Positions 1-11,350 of a stretch of 64,000 nucleotides of DNA are shown here, in pieces. The position numbers and the translations under genes were made by a program. The notes beneath the pieces are model-generated. The model was not told where the DNA came from. It ran no database searches and saw only the letters and a program-made list of their open reading frames with translations. The DNA comes from Pyrus communis (Eukaryota; Streptophyta; Magnoliopsida; Rosales; Rosaceae): positions 13,625,724-13,689,723 of the forward strand of contig NC_084815.1 of assembly GCF_963583255.1 (NCBI RefSeq). Reading direction: 5' to 3'. Positions within the stretch are counted from its first letter, which is position 1. Each line of letters begins with the position of its first letter.

Positions 1-475
1 GTCTATTGGGAATTAATAGTCTTAGAGGATTAAATTGTTTTCTCAATTGGAGAAGGATTCATAACTAGATTCCAATTAGGATTAGTAATCCTTATTGAAG
101 AAGACCTTTATTATGTCTATATAAAGGGGCTATTGTACTATTTTTAGGAGGGAGCAAAACAATAAATTGTATACCACTCTAGGGATTAGAGTGAGAGAAT
201 ATTGTAAAGTGTGTGCGAGAGAAAAGAAAAGAGATAGGGTATTTCTTGTTCTTGTTCTTTTAGGTTTTTCGTCAAGTCCTAGTTCTAGAGATTTGGCAAG
301 ATTATTGGTTGTACTCATTATTGATATAGTGAAAGATTGTTGTTGCTGTCCCGTGGACGTAAGCACATACTGCCGAACCACGTAAATTCTTGGTGTTATT
401 TATCTTGGTTATTTGTTTTCGATTTCCGGAGTTTGTTCTTGTTTTTCCCATTCTTAAAACGTGATATTCTCAACA
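1..475 (+). repeat. 5' LTR of TR-GAG element (partial)
   Basis: Matches 1545-2019 base for base except two substitutions near position 38-41. It ends in CTCAACA directly before the primer site. TATATAAA at 118-125 is the likely promoter. Short ORFs within it appear identically in both LTRs and are not genes. Confidence 0.9.
118..125 (+). promoter_or_regulatory. LTR TATA box
   Basis: TATATAAA in the left LTR, repeated at 1662-1669 in the right LTR. Its position in the LTR fits the start of retrotransposon transcription at the U3/R boundary. Confidence 0.6.
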
Positions 476-477
476 AG

Positions 478-489
478 TGGTATCAGAGC
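478..489 (+). other. Primer binding site for initiator tRNA-Met
   Basis: TGGTATCAGAGC lies two bases after the LTR end. This is the standard copia primer site complementary to the 3' end of tRNA-iMet. Confidence 0.92.
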
Positions 490-514
490 CTGGTTTGGCT
501 GATATCCGTTTAGA

Positions 515-1276
515 ATGGAGGGTGCAATTATGATGAAACTCACTCGTTCCAACTGGGTTACGTGGAAATCAAGAATGGAGGACATGCTTTATTGTAAAGA
601 TCTCCATGAGCCAATTGAAGGTATTAATAGCAAGCCAGAAAATATGTCTGCTGCCAATTGGACCAAGATGAATCGTAAAACTATTGGTACGATTAGACAA
701 TGGGTGGATGAGAGCATCTATCACCATGTGTCTAAAGAAACTGATGCGCAAGCTCTTTGGAAGAAGTTAGAATCCCTCTTCGAGAAGAAGACCGCTGCCA
801 AGAAAGCATTCCTTATCAAAGAGCTTGTCAACATGAAGTATGCGGAAGACGTTAGTGTAACCGAGCACTTGAACAACTTTCAGAACATGATCAATCAGGT
901 AGCCACTATAGGTTTGAATATTGAAGAAGAGCTGCTAGCACTTTTATTGCTAGGATCCTTGCCAGATAGTTGGGAAACTTTCATCGTAACTATAAGCAAT
1001 TCGGCTTCTAATGGCGTATTGTCTATGGATGCTGTTAAGGATAGCATGTTTAATGAAGAAACAAGGAGAAAAACTTCAGGTGCAGGCGCTGGAGCTGGAC
1101 AACTCTTTGTCATAGAGAAAAGAGGCAACAATTCTGGTGAGACAAGATTCAATGGCAACTGCCACTATTGTGGGAAAAAGGGTCACATGAAGAAGCATTG
1201 TCGTAAATGGAAAAAGGAACAAAAGGATGGGAACAATACTGCAGGTGTTGTGACTTACGATGAAGAGCTTCTTTAA
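515..1276 (+). CDS. gag: Copia-type Gag polyprotein (253 aa)
   Basis: Intact ORF of 253 codons starting 25 nt after the primer site. The N-terminal two thirds resemble the UBN2/Retrotran_gag_2 capsid domain of copia elements (early NWVTWKSRMED, later WKKLESLF and GSLPDSWETF). A glycine/alanine linker near residue 190 is followed by one CCHC zinc knuckle, CHYCGKKGHMKKHC, near residues 215-230, and then a basic stretch. Gag packages RNA into virus-like particles in the cytoplasm. The ORF ends at TAA with no pol sequence after it; only about 230 nt separate it from the 3' LTR. No frameshift or internal stop is visible, which is unusual for a non-autonomous element and suggests Gag is still selected or the copy is very young. 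Confidence 0.9.
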   Translation: MEGAIMMKLTRSNWVTWKSRMEDMLYCKDLHEPIEGINSKPENMSAANWTKMNRKTIGTIRQWVDESIYHHVSKETDAQALWKKLESLFEKKTAAKKAFLIKELVNMKYAEDVSVTEHLNNFQNMINQVATIGLNIEEELLALLLLGSLPDSWETFIVTISNSASNGVLSMDAVKDSMFNEETRRKTSGAGAGAGQLFVIEKRGNNSGETRFNGNCHYCGKKGHMKKHCRKWKKEQKDGNNTAGVVTYDEELL

Positions 1277-1345
1277 TGTAGATGATTGATGGTTTTCTGG
1301 CAAAGAAGTCTATAATTGCCTTTGCCAATGACAATGGGTATTGCG

Positions 1346-1454
1346 ATCAGGGGGAGCCTGGTTAAGAGAAGTCTAATCAAGAGGGTCTTGGTTAATGAGT
1401 AGTTCGATCAAGGGGAGCTTGATCATGAAAAATTCGATCAATGGGAGTTTGGTC
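1346..1454 (+). repeat. Array of four tandem stem-loops between gag and PPT
   Basis: Four units about 30 nt apart start at 1346, 1375, 1406 and 1436. Each can fold into a 6-8 bp hairpin with a purine loop: 1346-1351 with 1357-1362 (loop GGGAG), 1375-1382 with 1386-1393 (loop GGG), 1406-1412 with 1418-1424 (loop GGGAG) and 1436-1441 with 1449-1454 (loop TGGGAGT). Unit sequences differ, but pairing is kept, partly by G-U pairs. Confidence 0.7.
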
Positions 1455-1494
1455 AAGAGGAGCAATCCTATTTCGTTATACCTTCCTCATGGTC

Positions 1495-1507
1495 TGGAGG
1501 GGGAGAT
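1495..1507 (+). other. Polypurine tract of TR-GAG element
   Basis: TGGAGGGGGAGAT directly before the TG of the 3' LTR is the expected plus-strand primer. Confidence 0.8.
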
Positions 1508-2019
1508 TGTTGGGTTTTTTCCAGCCCATGATAAGTTGTCCTAAGTCTATTGGGAATTAATAGTCTTAGAGGATTAATTTTTTTTCTCAATTGGAGAAGG
1601 ATTCATAACTAGATTCCAATTAGGATTAGTAATCCTTATTGAAGAAGACCTTTATTATGTCTATATAAAGGGGCTATTGTACTATTTTTAGGAGGGAGCA
1701 AAACAATAAATTGTATACCACTCTAGGGATTAGAGTGAGAGAATATTGTAAAGTGTGTGCGAGAGAAAAGAAAAGAGATAGGGTATTTCTTGTTCTTGTT
1801 CTTTTAGGTTTTTCGTCAAGTCCTAGTTCTAGAGATTTGGCAAGATTATTGGTTGTACTCATTATTGATATAGTGAAAGATTGTTGTTGCTGTCCCGTGG
1901 ACGTAAGCACATACTGCCGAACCACGTAAATTCTTGGTGTTATTTATCTTGGTTATTTGTTTTCGATTTCCGGAGTTTGTTCTTGTTTTTCCCATTCTTA
2001 AAACGTGATATTCTCAACA
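1508..2019 (+). repeat. 3' LTR of TR-GAG element
   Basis: 512-bp LTR starting TGTTGGGTTT and ending TCTCAACA. It is complete and is offset by exactly 1544 bp from the left LTR. Confidence 0.92.
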
Positions 2020-2188
2020 GGTTTAAATACATACAAATGATTTTCTACATACGCAAGACTGAACTGTCATTTAGTTATATGGTATCTGCAAAGTAATTGG
2101 GCTTTATTTGAATTAAGCTAATTAAGTTATATTATATAATTCTATTAACTTTCCTATTATGGCCTAGAATTTAGTTGTGAGTCAATAT

Positions 2189-2329
2189 ATAGTTGACTAG
2201 TTGCAAGTGACCTTTTACTACAGTGGTGGAAAGATGTTGAGCCCTTGCATGATGACGTGTGTTCAAACCTTATCGGTAACTAATCTAACAAAATCTATCG
2301 TTTGACAAAAAAAATATAATTGACTAGTT
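2189..2329 (+). mobile_element. tRNA-derived SINE with 14-bp target-site duplications
   Basis: A 113-bp body (2203-2315) contains a box A-like stretch near 2218 (CAGTGGTGGA), a box B-like GTTCAAACC near 2261 and a short A-rich tail (2307-2314). It is flanked by direct repeats at 2189-2202 and 2316-2329 that match at 13 of 14 positions (core TTGACTAGTT). Pol III boxes, an A-tail and long duplications together make a SINE the best reading. Confidence 0.75.
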
Positions 2330-2525
2330 AACGCTTTAGAAATGAAGCCCATCTATTCTTCTGCCAATAAACTTTGAAAGGCTTCACGAATTAAGGATCA
2401 TACAAAGCTTGTCAACCTCGAAAGGTGGGTGAAGGCACTTAAAGGACATTGTCTCTAGTTTTGAGAACACATGATGAGACGTCTGTTCAGACCCCAGCAA
2501 GAGCTGCTGATCTGAACTCATGAGT
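2330..2525. other. Non-coding stretch, possible second SINE remnant
   Basis: No ORF of substance. GTTCAGACC near 2484 resembles a pol III box B and the preceding sequence weakly resembles the SINE upstream, but no A-tail or duplication is visible. Confidence 0.25.
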
Positions 2526-2848
2526 TAAGGTACCGTTTGGTACGTGGGACGGGACGGAACAGAGTAGGACAAGGCGTTCTGTCCCACATTTGGTGCGCCT
2601 AAAACGGGTGGAACGAGCTGTTCCACGGGACGAGTTTTGGGTGAATTTTCGTTCAACCTCACCCCCCTGGAACGACTCGTTCCACATCCGTGGAACACAA
2701 AATTATAACATCTCCGTCTCCTTCTTCTTCCTCCTTGTTTCCATCCGAGGGCATCTTTGATCTCGCTCCGTTCCGTTCCGTCCTGTCCCGTCCCGTCCCG
2801 TCCCATTCCGTTTCGTCCCGTCCCGTCTGCATACCAAACGATACCTAA
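2526..2848. mobile_element. PIF/Harbinger (Tourist-like) MITE
   Basis: A 317-bp element (2529-2845) with terminal inverted repeats GGTACCGTTTGGTA and its complement ATACCAAACGATACC, flanked by TAA (2526-2528 and 2846-2848). A 3-bp TAA/TTA target and GG...TGTTTGG-type termini are typical of Tourist/PIF-Harbinger MITEs. Subterminal regions are packed with GGGAC/GGACG motifs and their complements (CCGTCCCGTCCC from about 2765), giving a strongly self-complementary, GC-rich unit. It has no transposase. The 114-codon ORF across it is a by-product of the repeats. Confidence 0.8.
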
Positions 2849-3024
2849 GCGCCGCCGCCCCACTCCCAAAACATCACGAGTCTAGGAAAACTCAAAGACC
2901 CTCTGAAAAGTCAAGGTTCAATGGAAGCCCAGTGCTCAATGTCAACTGCATCTATGTAGAATAAGAATACTTAGGTAAGACCAGAAACAAAAGAAAGGCA
3001 GAATGTAACAAGCCTTGGATAGGG

Positions 3025-3200
3025 ATTTGGATGATGTCCACTCCTCCCACAACGATGCCTCGGTCATCAAGGTTTAGATCTCCAATGCAATGGTCAATCG
3101 TGTCTTGGTGCACAACAGGTATGGGGTTAACATCCTCTTTAAGGATGCAATCGAAAAGGATAGGATCCTAGACAACATCAATAAGAGTAAAACCACTCTC
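3025..3200 (+). pseudogene. Ty3/gypsy protease relic
   Basis: Conceptual translation in one frame reads like the retropepsin region of Tat-type gypsy elements: an acidic lead, then NAMVNRVLVHNRYGVNILF where families normally have a D-[NT]-G-S active-site loop, then a KDAIEK...ILDNINKSK tail. The active-site Asp is replaced by His, a TAG stop lies before the motif, and an A-run ends the fragment. It is a short dead piece with no LTR nearby. Confidence 0.5.
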
Positions 3201-4500
3201 CCCAAAAAAAAAAAAGAGTGAGGTTGGTGGTTCAGGTAGAACCGTAATTTTGAAATTAGTTATTGTAACAACTATCTTTTTCTTTACGAACGTTTTAATG
3301 TAAAAAAACATTCAAATTCCCGGAAAAAAAAAAAAGTTAGGAATATTTTAGGAACCACACACAAATAGATAGGTATATATAAAGTTTTGATGTTGAATCT
3401 GATTTGGATTAATTAATAACATTATTATAACCATTTAATTGAATTTGAGTCATTGAATTTTTTTTTATTACTGTTAAAATTAATGAATTAATTAATTAAA
3501 TTTGAAAAAATAACCGAAGAGATGAGACAATCGAAGAATAAAAAGAGTCATGAAATCACATTCGCACATTGCCGTCTTATTATGTGCTGCGCCGCACTGG
3601 ATAATCCTGCGCAGTTAAAATGACACGCGGGCCCTGTTGTCGCCCATTTGACATGGTTTTGCTACCGCGATGGGCCCCATTTCACCCAAAATCCTATCCG
3701 GCGAAGATGAATACCCAAATACCCATGCCAATCCAAAAGAATTGCTTTTCCCTTCCTCAAAATACTCTCTTTGTAGAAGAAATGGACCCAAATTTTGAAA
3801 TTTATTTTCCCACCCCGGGTTTGGAGACGGTCATAAATGGGCCCACCCATGAGCAAATTTCCGAATACTAATCGCTGAGGTTTTGTCCTCTCATATACAC
3901 AAGTGAACGCATTGTTCACATAACCGGGCCCACCGGAAAGAGCACATCCCCTTCCCTATCCCACAACCCTCACTTATTACAGTTATATTTTGGTCTACAC
4001 AAAATACAGTCAGGGAACAAGCTATCTCACTCAAGTTTTAACAATTTTTTCATTATTATTTATTAATATACTCTTAATACGAGACGTACTGACTATTCTA
4101 TTTGTTTTTGTTATAATACGTAAAATAATACTAACACATAACGTAACTAGTATTCCTATAAAAAATTGTCAACTTTATAAATCTTAATTTTCTGTTAGCA
4201 TGTCAGGCTTGGAAGCTCTAAATCCTCCTTTAAATTAAATATGAAATTCTCAGTCCCCATTACTCGTACTTTTGTTCCCATTTGCCGTTGCAGAAACGAA
4301 AGTATAATTCTTCTCCAGCCAACTGACAATCGCTGACTTCTATGTCCCACGTGTCGCGGAGAGAGCGCGAGTAGAGGAACTGAGCGCGTACACTTGAGGC
4401 TGAGGGGGTCATTGTCTGTACAGTACTGAAGTAGGAGATGCAATTAACGCGAGAAAACTGTTTCCGCATTCTCAGTTGCAGGCCGCATAAATTCGATTCT
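3201..4500. other. Upstream region of the NT-C2 gene
   Basis: AT-rich to about 3540, then a more GC-balanced segment with no convincing ORF. I see no transposon termini. The last few hundred bases probably hold the promoter, but I cannot place a TATA box with confidence. Confidence 0.4.
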
Positions 4501-4796
4501 ACTCTCTCTCTCCATAAGAAATGGAAGAAACGCCAAAAAGTTGCAAGGAGAACAAATAGCTGCTTTCGCAACAATGACCAGCTAGCTAACGCATTCTCTC
4601 TCCCTCTCTCTCTCTCCCCTCTTTGGTTCCCTCGCTTCAGCGAAAGTGATCAGTCAGACATTCTTTGCTTTCTCTCTCTAGCTGGTAATGGTGGTTGTGA
4701 GAGAGAAAATGGATTAAGAGAGAGAGAAAGCAATTAGTTATCAGCAACACCAACAAGAAGGAGAGGGAGAGAGAATCTAGAGAGAGAGAGAGAGAA
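4501..4796 (+). promoter_or_regulatory. Putative 5' UTR with CT/GA microsatellites
   Basis: A CT-rich tract (4593-4622) and GA-rich tracts (4714-4732 and 4760-4796) lead directly into the start codon. Pyrimidine/GA-rich leaders are common around plant transcription starts. The exact start site is not determinable. Confidence 0.5.
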
Positions 4797-7700
4797 ATGT
4801 TCAGGCTACACAAGAACAGGCCTGCTAAATCAGGGGAGAGGGTGGATTTCAAGTTCTCCCACTTTAAGGCCCTCCAGGTATTAATTTAATTCCTTCTAAT
4901 TAATTGTTTGTATTGTGATTAAATTTATTGGTAATTTAGTGTAAAATGTAGCATGTGTGTTTGAATTGTAGAGCTTTATGAAGAATGTACGGAAATTTAT
5001 GTGAACTTCTATAATTGGAAAGTGCAAAATGATCAGACCAAACTTGCACAACTGTTGAACCGTTCGATTAACAATAAATTATTCGATTTCTATATTTGTA
5101 TTACGGACACCATATTATGCAATTACGGGATAATTATGTTGCCAGATTGTGAATCAGGACTATTGATATGGTGGAATTATGTGTTTATCTTTATCTAATT
5201 TGCACAACGTAACACGTCAGATATCTAGAATTATGTCATTGTGTTGTGTTGAATGGGTTTGTTCTTTGAGTAGATGGAGTTGTTGATGTATTTCTATCAA
5301 CAAGTAGATATAATTTTTTTGCTTGCTTGCTGATGATATTTGGGATTGCAGGTTCCCAGAGGGTGGGACAAGCTGTTTGTATCAATTGTGTCTGTAGAAA
5401 CTGGGAAACCAATTGTTAAATCAAGCAAAGCAGTGGTGCGCAACGGAAACTGTCAGTGGACTGAGACCCTTTGCGAATCTATATGGATTTCCCAAGACGA
5501 GTCTTCGAAGGAGATGGAAGATTATTTCATCAAGCTTGTCATTTCCATGGTACCGTTATTTTTGCTGATTATATATACCAGAATATGTTATTTTCGACAA
5601 TTTTCTTAGTTTCTGTGACTCGAACTCGATAAGGAATCTGGTTTATGTACTTGCAGTGACTCGTTTCCAGAATACGAGTTTTTGTTTTTCTAATGTTTAT
5701 TTCTGATTTCTATATGGATTTTATAATCCTAGGGTTCGGCAAGATCCGGCATCCTTGGAGAGGTTTCAGTCAATATGTCAGATTACATAAGTTCAACCTC
5801 TTCTGCTCCAGTTTCTCTTCCATTGAAAAAGTGCAGTTTTGGAACAATTTTACAGGTGCCTTTTCTATGCATTTCTTATTTTTCCAATGTACACCTAGTA
5901 TGCCTAATTTGCTCAAATCGTAGCAGTCGCTGCCATCTACTTATGTTGAAAATACTTGAATATGTTTTTCTCGCGTCTTAAAAAAATAAAAAGTGATGCT
6001 TATCGCCTTAAAACATGGTCTGTTTTTCTCTTTTTCTGGATGTGTGTGCTTGATACTTTCATTGTTTGGTATGAAAAGTTCCTTTTGTACCATATTTACC
6101 AATATGAGGGAGGATACTGGCTGGATGGCCTGTTATTGTACATCTAGAAGGATGGATGCGTGTGCATATCGAAGTTATTTATATAAGAACATGATTCCAT
6201 GAATATATGCATTTGAGTTCTTATTTTCTTTCCAACATCTCTTTCTCCCCGCTCATTGCACTAGAAATTCACCTCGGAGTTGCCTTTTCAGCAGTGTTTG
6301 CTTGTCTTTCTTGTTTGCAGGTAAAAATTAACTGCCTGGCACCAAGAAAAAAGCTCAGGTTAGTATTACGCAATTGCTTGCATTAATCTTTAGATATTTA
6401 GTTTTATACTTGATAGGGAAGATTTTCTGCACTTTTTTCAGTGATGAAGAGTTAAAAGAGACGAGCTATCATTCAGAAGAAGTAATTGAAAATGGTCATG
6501 ATGCGGACAGCAAGTCAGATGGATTTAATAGCTCCGCTGTATGGAGTGCTGGATCTTCCTCCAGAAAAGATTTTGGCTTGATCTCAAATCCCGGAGAGCC
6601 TGTGAGTCAAGTATGTTTACACTTTCCCCTAATAATTTTTCTTTCCCATTTACCGATCGATCATGTCTTTTCATAATGCTATTACGATACAGCATTACCT
6701 GCTTCATTTGGTGGCTTTATTGGGTTTGCTTCATTCAATCCAGAGCATGATCTTAAACTTAAGAGTGTTGTGTTTTTTGACACATCGATTTAGCTAATGA
6801 CGATTTCATCGAAATTTCATTCAGTTTTTTAGTACTGAAGTGACCAATATCTAGACCATATTAGCTCTATGTTTTGCGTGCTGCAGAACCAGCTGATGGA
6901 TTAAAATGCTTATTAACAGGCTCTGGTCTATACTTACCATGGAAATTAATACACATTCCTCACTTCTTGTAGGATAGTAGTTTCTCTGCATCAGGTTCAC
7001 ATCGCAGCTATGACTCGGCAGAGGGCTCCATAAGAAAGGATAATATGTCCATGAGAAGCAACCTTAGTGTTGAAGGCAACCACCAGATAGGAAGACAAGA
7101 TTCAACCACCTCCCTAATTAGTACATCTCATGGAATTTTTCCTGCTGATATTCATTCTCCGTCAGACCATTCATCATTCAATTCCAGGATTAATGGTTCA
7201 AGAATTCAGTCTCAGAATTCCCGGAAAGATTTTACAGAATCTTCTTTAAGCACCACTGATTCTTCTAAAAACCTTCTGGATGCGGCAGAAGTTACGATTG
7301 AAGAGTTACATGCGGAAGCTAAGATGTGGGAGAGGAATGCCAGGAAGCTAATGCTTGATTTGGATATAATGAGGGCAGAGTTCTCTGATCAGTCCAAAAA
7401 GCAGGCAAATATGAATGTGGAGCTTTCAGCAGCATATGCAGAACGTGATGGCTTGAAGAAAGAAGTTGAACACTTGCATTTGTTGCTTGAGAATGCAATG
7501 GTAAAACAAACAGCCAGTGAGGATTTAACTTCTCAGGATGGAGGAACACCCGAGATTGAGAAGGCATTCCAAGATGAACTGAACTTTCAAAAAGAATCCG
7601 CAGCCAATTTGTCCCTGCAGTTGGAGAGAAGTCAAGAATCAAATATTGAGCTGGTTTCAGTTCTCCAGGAGCTGGAAGAGACAATTGAAAAACAAAAAGT

Positions 7701-10700
7701 GGAATTGGAGAATCTTTCAGAACTACAGTCGACATTTGGTGATATGAAAAACTTGATCAATTTAACTACTGAGGAAAACAGAAATTTAAAGCTTCAGCTG
7801 CAACAATTGCAGGAATCAGAGAACAAGTTGCAAGTCGTGGTGCAACAAGTGGAACAAACCGTGGAAGAGAAAAATCATGAGATAGAGAATGGATCGAGTC
7901 TGAACGAACACTCCCTTTTGGATATTGAGACAGAATACAAAAGTAAACTTCTTTTGAAGGAACAAGAAATTGTCAAACTGAAAGCAAAGGTGTCCGAGTC
8001 TCTCAAAGAAAGGCATTCTGCAGAAATGGATTCCATCACCATGAGTGGAAGTGAAGCAGATCTGATCAGTGAAATTGAGGACTTGAAAGAAAAGGTGAAC
8101 GAGCTAGAAAGAGATTGCAATGAGCTGACGGAAGAAAACTTAGAGCTCTTATTCAAGCTTAGGACAGCGAAGCAAAAATCGTCAGGGGGATACGCACCCG
8201 TTGAACTTCCAGCCAGTGAGCTTTTAGTAGATTCTTTTACCAGCTTTGAGTCCAAAGTGACTGAAAATAAACCCCAATTACAGAATGCAGAGGAGAAGCT
8301 TAACAAGAAAGTGCTTGGGGAGATTACAAATAATAATGATTCTTCAGTTCAAGTACTTGACAGCTTGAAAATGGAACTAGAAAGTAAAGTAAATGAGCTG
8401 GGTAAAGAATTGACAGAGAAGACGTTCAAGATAGAAAAGCTTGAGGTGAACTTGCTAACCAAAGTAGAAGAAATCAGTCTTCTAAGAGGGGTCCAAAATG
8501 AATTACAAGCTGAGGTTTCCAACCTCCAGAAGGAAAAAATAGAGCTAGAGGAACACATGGAAGTTGTATTAAGGGAAAACGATATCAGCTCTAAGTGTTT
8601 GAATGATTTGCGGAATGAATTAATGGTGCTTAGCAGAAGTGTGAATTCCCATGTTTCCACACATAAGGTACTTGAAAGGAAATCTTCGGAGCTAGAAGCT
8701 GACAAATGTGAACTGGACCTTCATCTATCAGAGCTTGAACAAGAAAACATACAGTTGTCAGCACGTATTTCTGCACTTGAAGCTCAACAAAGATGCTTGA
8801 CAGATGAAAAAGAGGCCAATCAGTTAGAATTAGAGAATTCCCAATCTTATTCTCTGAGTCTCCAAGATGAGATTAGTAGATTAAACATTGAGATGGAATC
8901 TGATAAAGTTGAACTGAAACAGAAATTAAAGGACTTAGAGAGGCAGTGGTCAGGAGCTCGAGAAGAATGTGAATTTCTGAAAAGGGCAAACCCGAAGCTA
9001 CAAGCTACTGCTGAGAACCTCATTGAGGAGTGCAATTCTATTCAGAATTCAAATGAAGAGTTGAGGAAGCAAAAGCTGGAGCTGCAACAGCTCTGTTCCC
9101 TCTTGGAGGCAAAGTTGAATCAATCGCAGGAGAGCTTTACAAATTGCTCCAAAAGAGTTGAAGTGCTGGAAAAAGATCTTTCTTTAATGCTGGAAAATGT
9201 CACCTCAAAAGAGGAGAGCCTGAATTCAGAATTAGATGCACTTCTTGATGAAAACATGAAATATAAGGAGAAACTTACATTGGAAGAAAGTTTGTTCAAC
9301 AAGATGTATTTGGAGAAGACGATTGAAGTTGAGAGCCTTCAGGAAGAGGTAGAACGACTTACCAAGCAATTTGCTGCTACTCATGAAGAAAGAGAAGGAC
9401 TAGCTTCAGATGCTGTCCAGGAAGCATCCAGACTTCGAACTGAGAAGGAAATGCTTCAATCTGCTCTCCAAGAGTTTCAATCTAAAGCGATACAGATGGA
9501 GGATGAATTGAATATTATGAGAACGGAATCTGAAGCGAAGTTACAAGGCCTATTCGCTGAGCTTGCCGATAAACAAAATCAGGAGTCAACAACAGCTGAC
9601 CATGAAAAGCTATTGAAGTTGTTAGAGAATTACAAATCAAGTGAAGCAAAACTGAAGACCAATGTGAATGATCTTGAACTAAAGCTTACAGTTTCTGATT
9701 ATGAATATCAACAGGTGGTGGAAGAATCCACCAATATGAAGGTTCAATTTGAGAAACTAACACGTTGTCAGGAGGAAGTTTTGGCTTTCAAGAATGAGCT
9801 GGATGCAACCAAGTTCGAGAAAGAAAAATTGGAAGCGTTATTGGGTTCAATATCTGAGGAATGTGAAGATCTGAAGGCAGAGAAGAGTTCATTCCATGAG
9901 AAGATCTCAACATTGGAGAAGGCCTTATTTGACTTGGAGGATTGCCAACGTAATAAAGTTCTCTTGGAGGAAAAATTTCTGCAGATGGAAGGTGATCTAA
10001 CTGCAGAAGAGGCTTTGTGTGCACAGTATGCCGAGATGAAGAATGAGCTCAACCAGATCAGGAGAGCCAACGAGCAGTATCAGGTGGAAATACAGCTACT
10101 TGAGGACGAGAGAAGTGAGTTCCTAAGAAAGTCTCAAGCCCTTGAACAAGAATTGAAAGTGACAAAGGAAGAAAAACAGAAACACAGGGATTGTAGCAGT
10201 CCAATTTCCAGCTCATCAGAAGGCGGCACCAGAGTTATTCCTGTTGGTGAAGATATGAAGGTCCCAAAAGTAAGTATCATTTTTTCGTTATATGCTTATT
10301 AACAGTTGGTGTCAAGACTGTAAAGGTACTACTTTCTGACATTCTTTGATTTTTCTCTAAACAGAATGAAATGGTGAGGAACAGCATTCACTGTCGTGAT
10401 TTTAGAAGGAAGCCAATTTTGAAGAATGGTCAGGTGCAAGGAAATGCAACAGATCAGAATTATCCGTATAGAAACCAGCATCAAAGAGAGGTTAGACATT
10501 TTATATCTTGCTTCTACAGCTGATCATGCAATGCCAAAATATGTTCTCATTTTCTTTATGTTGTCTTAGTACAACAAGACATACCCATAATAACAGAGTG
10601 TATATGAATATATGTTTTTAGTTTCATGTAACTTTGCAAATCGCCTACTTTGTTTTCATCCTTTTACTCTCTGCCATTACAGGATGATAACGGAGTCGAA

Positions 10701-11131
10701 TTTCATGATGAAAGTCCAAATGACATTGAAGAACTTGGTTTAAAGATTAAGTTGCTTGAAGATGAACTTGTTAAGGCATTGGAAGCAAATAACACTTACA
10801 AAGTTCAACTTGATATGTGAGTGTAAGAGGAAACACATTAAGTACCATTTGTCTTCTTACGGTAAATCTATTATGTACAAGTCAATTAACAGATATATAC
10901 TATCACCCCCGCAGGTACTTGTCTGAGGCTCGACACAATCATGCAGATGCTCGTCGAAATTCAAAAGCTGAAGAAAGACACGAACGCTCAAGGTCATCTC
11001 TAGAGACGGAACTGAAAGACATTCGCGAGCGCTACTTGCACATGAGCCTGAGATACGCGGAGGTAGAAGCTCAGCGCGAAGAACTTGTGATGAAGCTCAA
11101 AGTAGCCAAGGGTGGCAAAAGGTGGTTTTGA
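4797..11131 (+). CDS. NT-C2 domain, long coiled-coil protein (nine exons)
   Basis: Exons inferred from GT-AG sites and frame: 4797-4877, 5352-5549, 5733-5855, 6321-6358, 6442-6610, 6973-10269, 10365-10490, 10683-10816, 10915-11131 (TGA). They join in frame to about 1460 residues. Residues 1 to about 150 form an NT-C2 (EEIG1/EHBP1-type) domain, a C2-like membrane or protein docking fold, beginning MFRLHKNRPAKSGERVDF. A Ser-rich linker follows. From about residue 310 to the end the protein is almost entirely heptad coiled coil rich in Glu, Leu and Lys; exon 6 alone supplies 1099 codons. The tail (YLHMSLRYAEVEAQREELV) is typical of plant proteins annotated 'myosin heavy chain-related' (At1g63300-like). 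There is no motor domain. A tethering or scaffold role at endomembranes or cytoskeleton is inferred. The ATG is the first in the leader and begins the conserved domain. No stop or frameshift is visible. Confidence 0.88.
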
Positions 11132-11350
11132 TGAAACTCTCAGGTAGCTTTTTCGCGTAACTCTGTATATCACAATTTTTCTTCTTCATGAATATGCAAG
11201 TGAAGTGAGTGAGTAGAGGAGAATATACGTCGTAGCCAAAGGTGGAAAGTTCACAAATTGTTAATTAGAAGTACAAATTTTAAATAATATGATAGGTAGT
11301 AATCAACATTTTGATAGTATTATATACCAGATTATTTGACGCATATATAT
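11132..11350. other. 3' flank of the NT-C2 gene
   Basis: AT-rich sequence likely to hold the 3' UTR. No canonical AATAAA placed with confidence and no ORF. Confidence 0.4.

Larger units (their letters stand above)
1..2019 (+). mobile_element. TR-GAG copia-type retrotransposon, 5' truncated by window edge
   Basis: Two direct LTRs (1-475 and 1508-2019) flank a primer site, one gag ORF, a stem-loop array and a purine-rich tract. There is no protease, integrase or reverse transcriptase, so this is a gag-only element of the TR-GAG kind and must rely on proteins from a related copia element to move. By eye the LTRs differ at only two positions over the shared 475 bp, with no indels, so the insertion is recent. 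The first 37 bp of the left LTR and its target-site duplication lie outside the window; the 5 bp after the right LTR are GGTTT. Confidence 0.9.

Noticed and set aside
130..385. Overlapping ORFs of 83 and 72 codons on both strands, repeated at 1674-1929
   Set aside because: They are simply both strands of the LTR. Exact duplication reflects LTR identity, not a gene.
2330..2525. Possible second SINE beside the first
   Set aside because: Only a box B-like GTTCAGACC; no A-tail and no target duplication.
2525..2869. 114-codon minus-strand ORF rich in Gly/Arg
   Set aside because: Lies on the MITE repeats; composition follows the GGGAC motif.
7319..10070. Several minus-strand ORFs of 60-143 codons
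   Set aside because: Reverse-strand shadows of the large coiled-coil exon, rich in Ser/Leu/Phe as expected from Glu/Lys-rich coding on the other strand.
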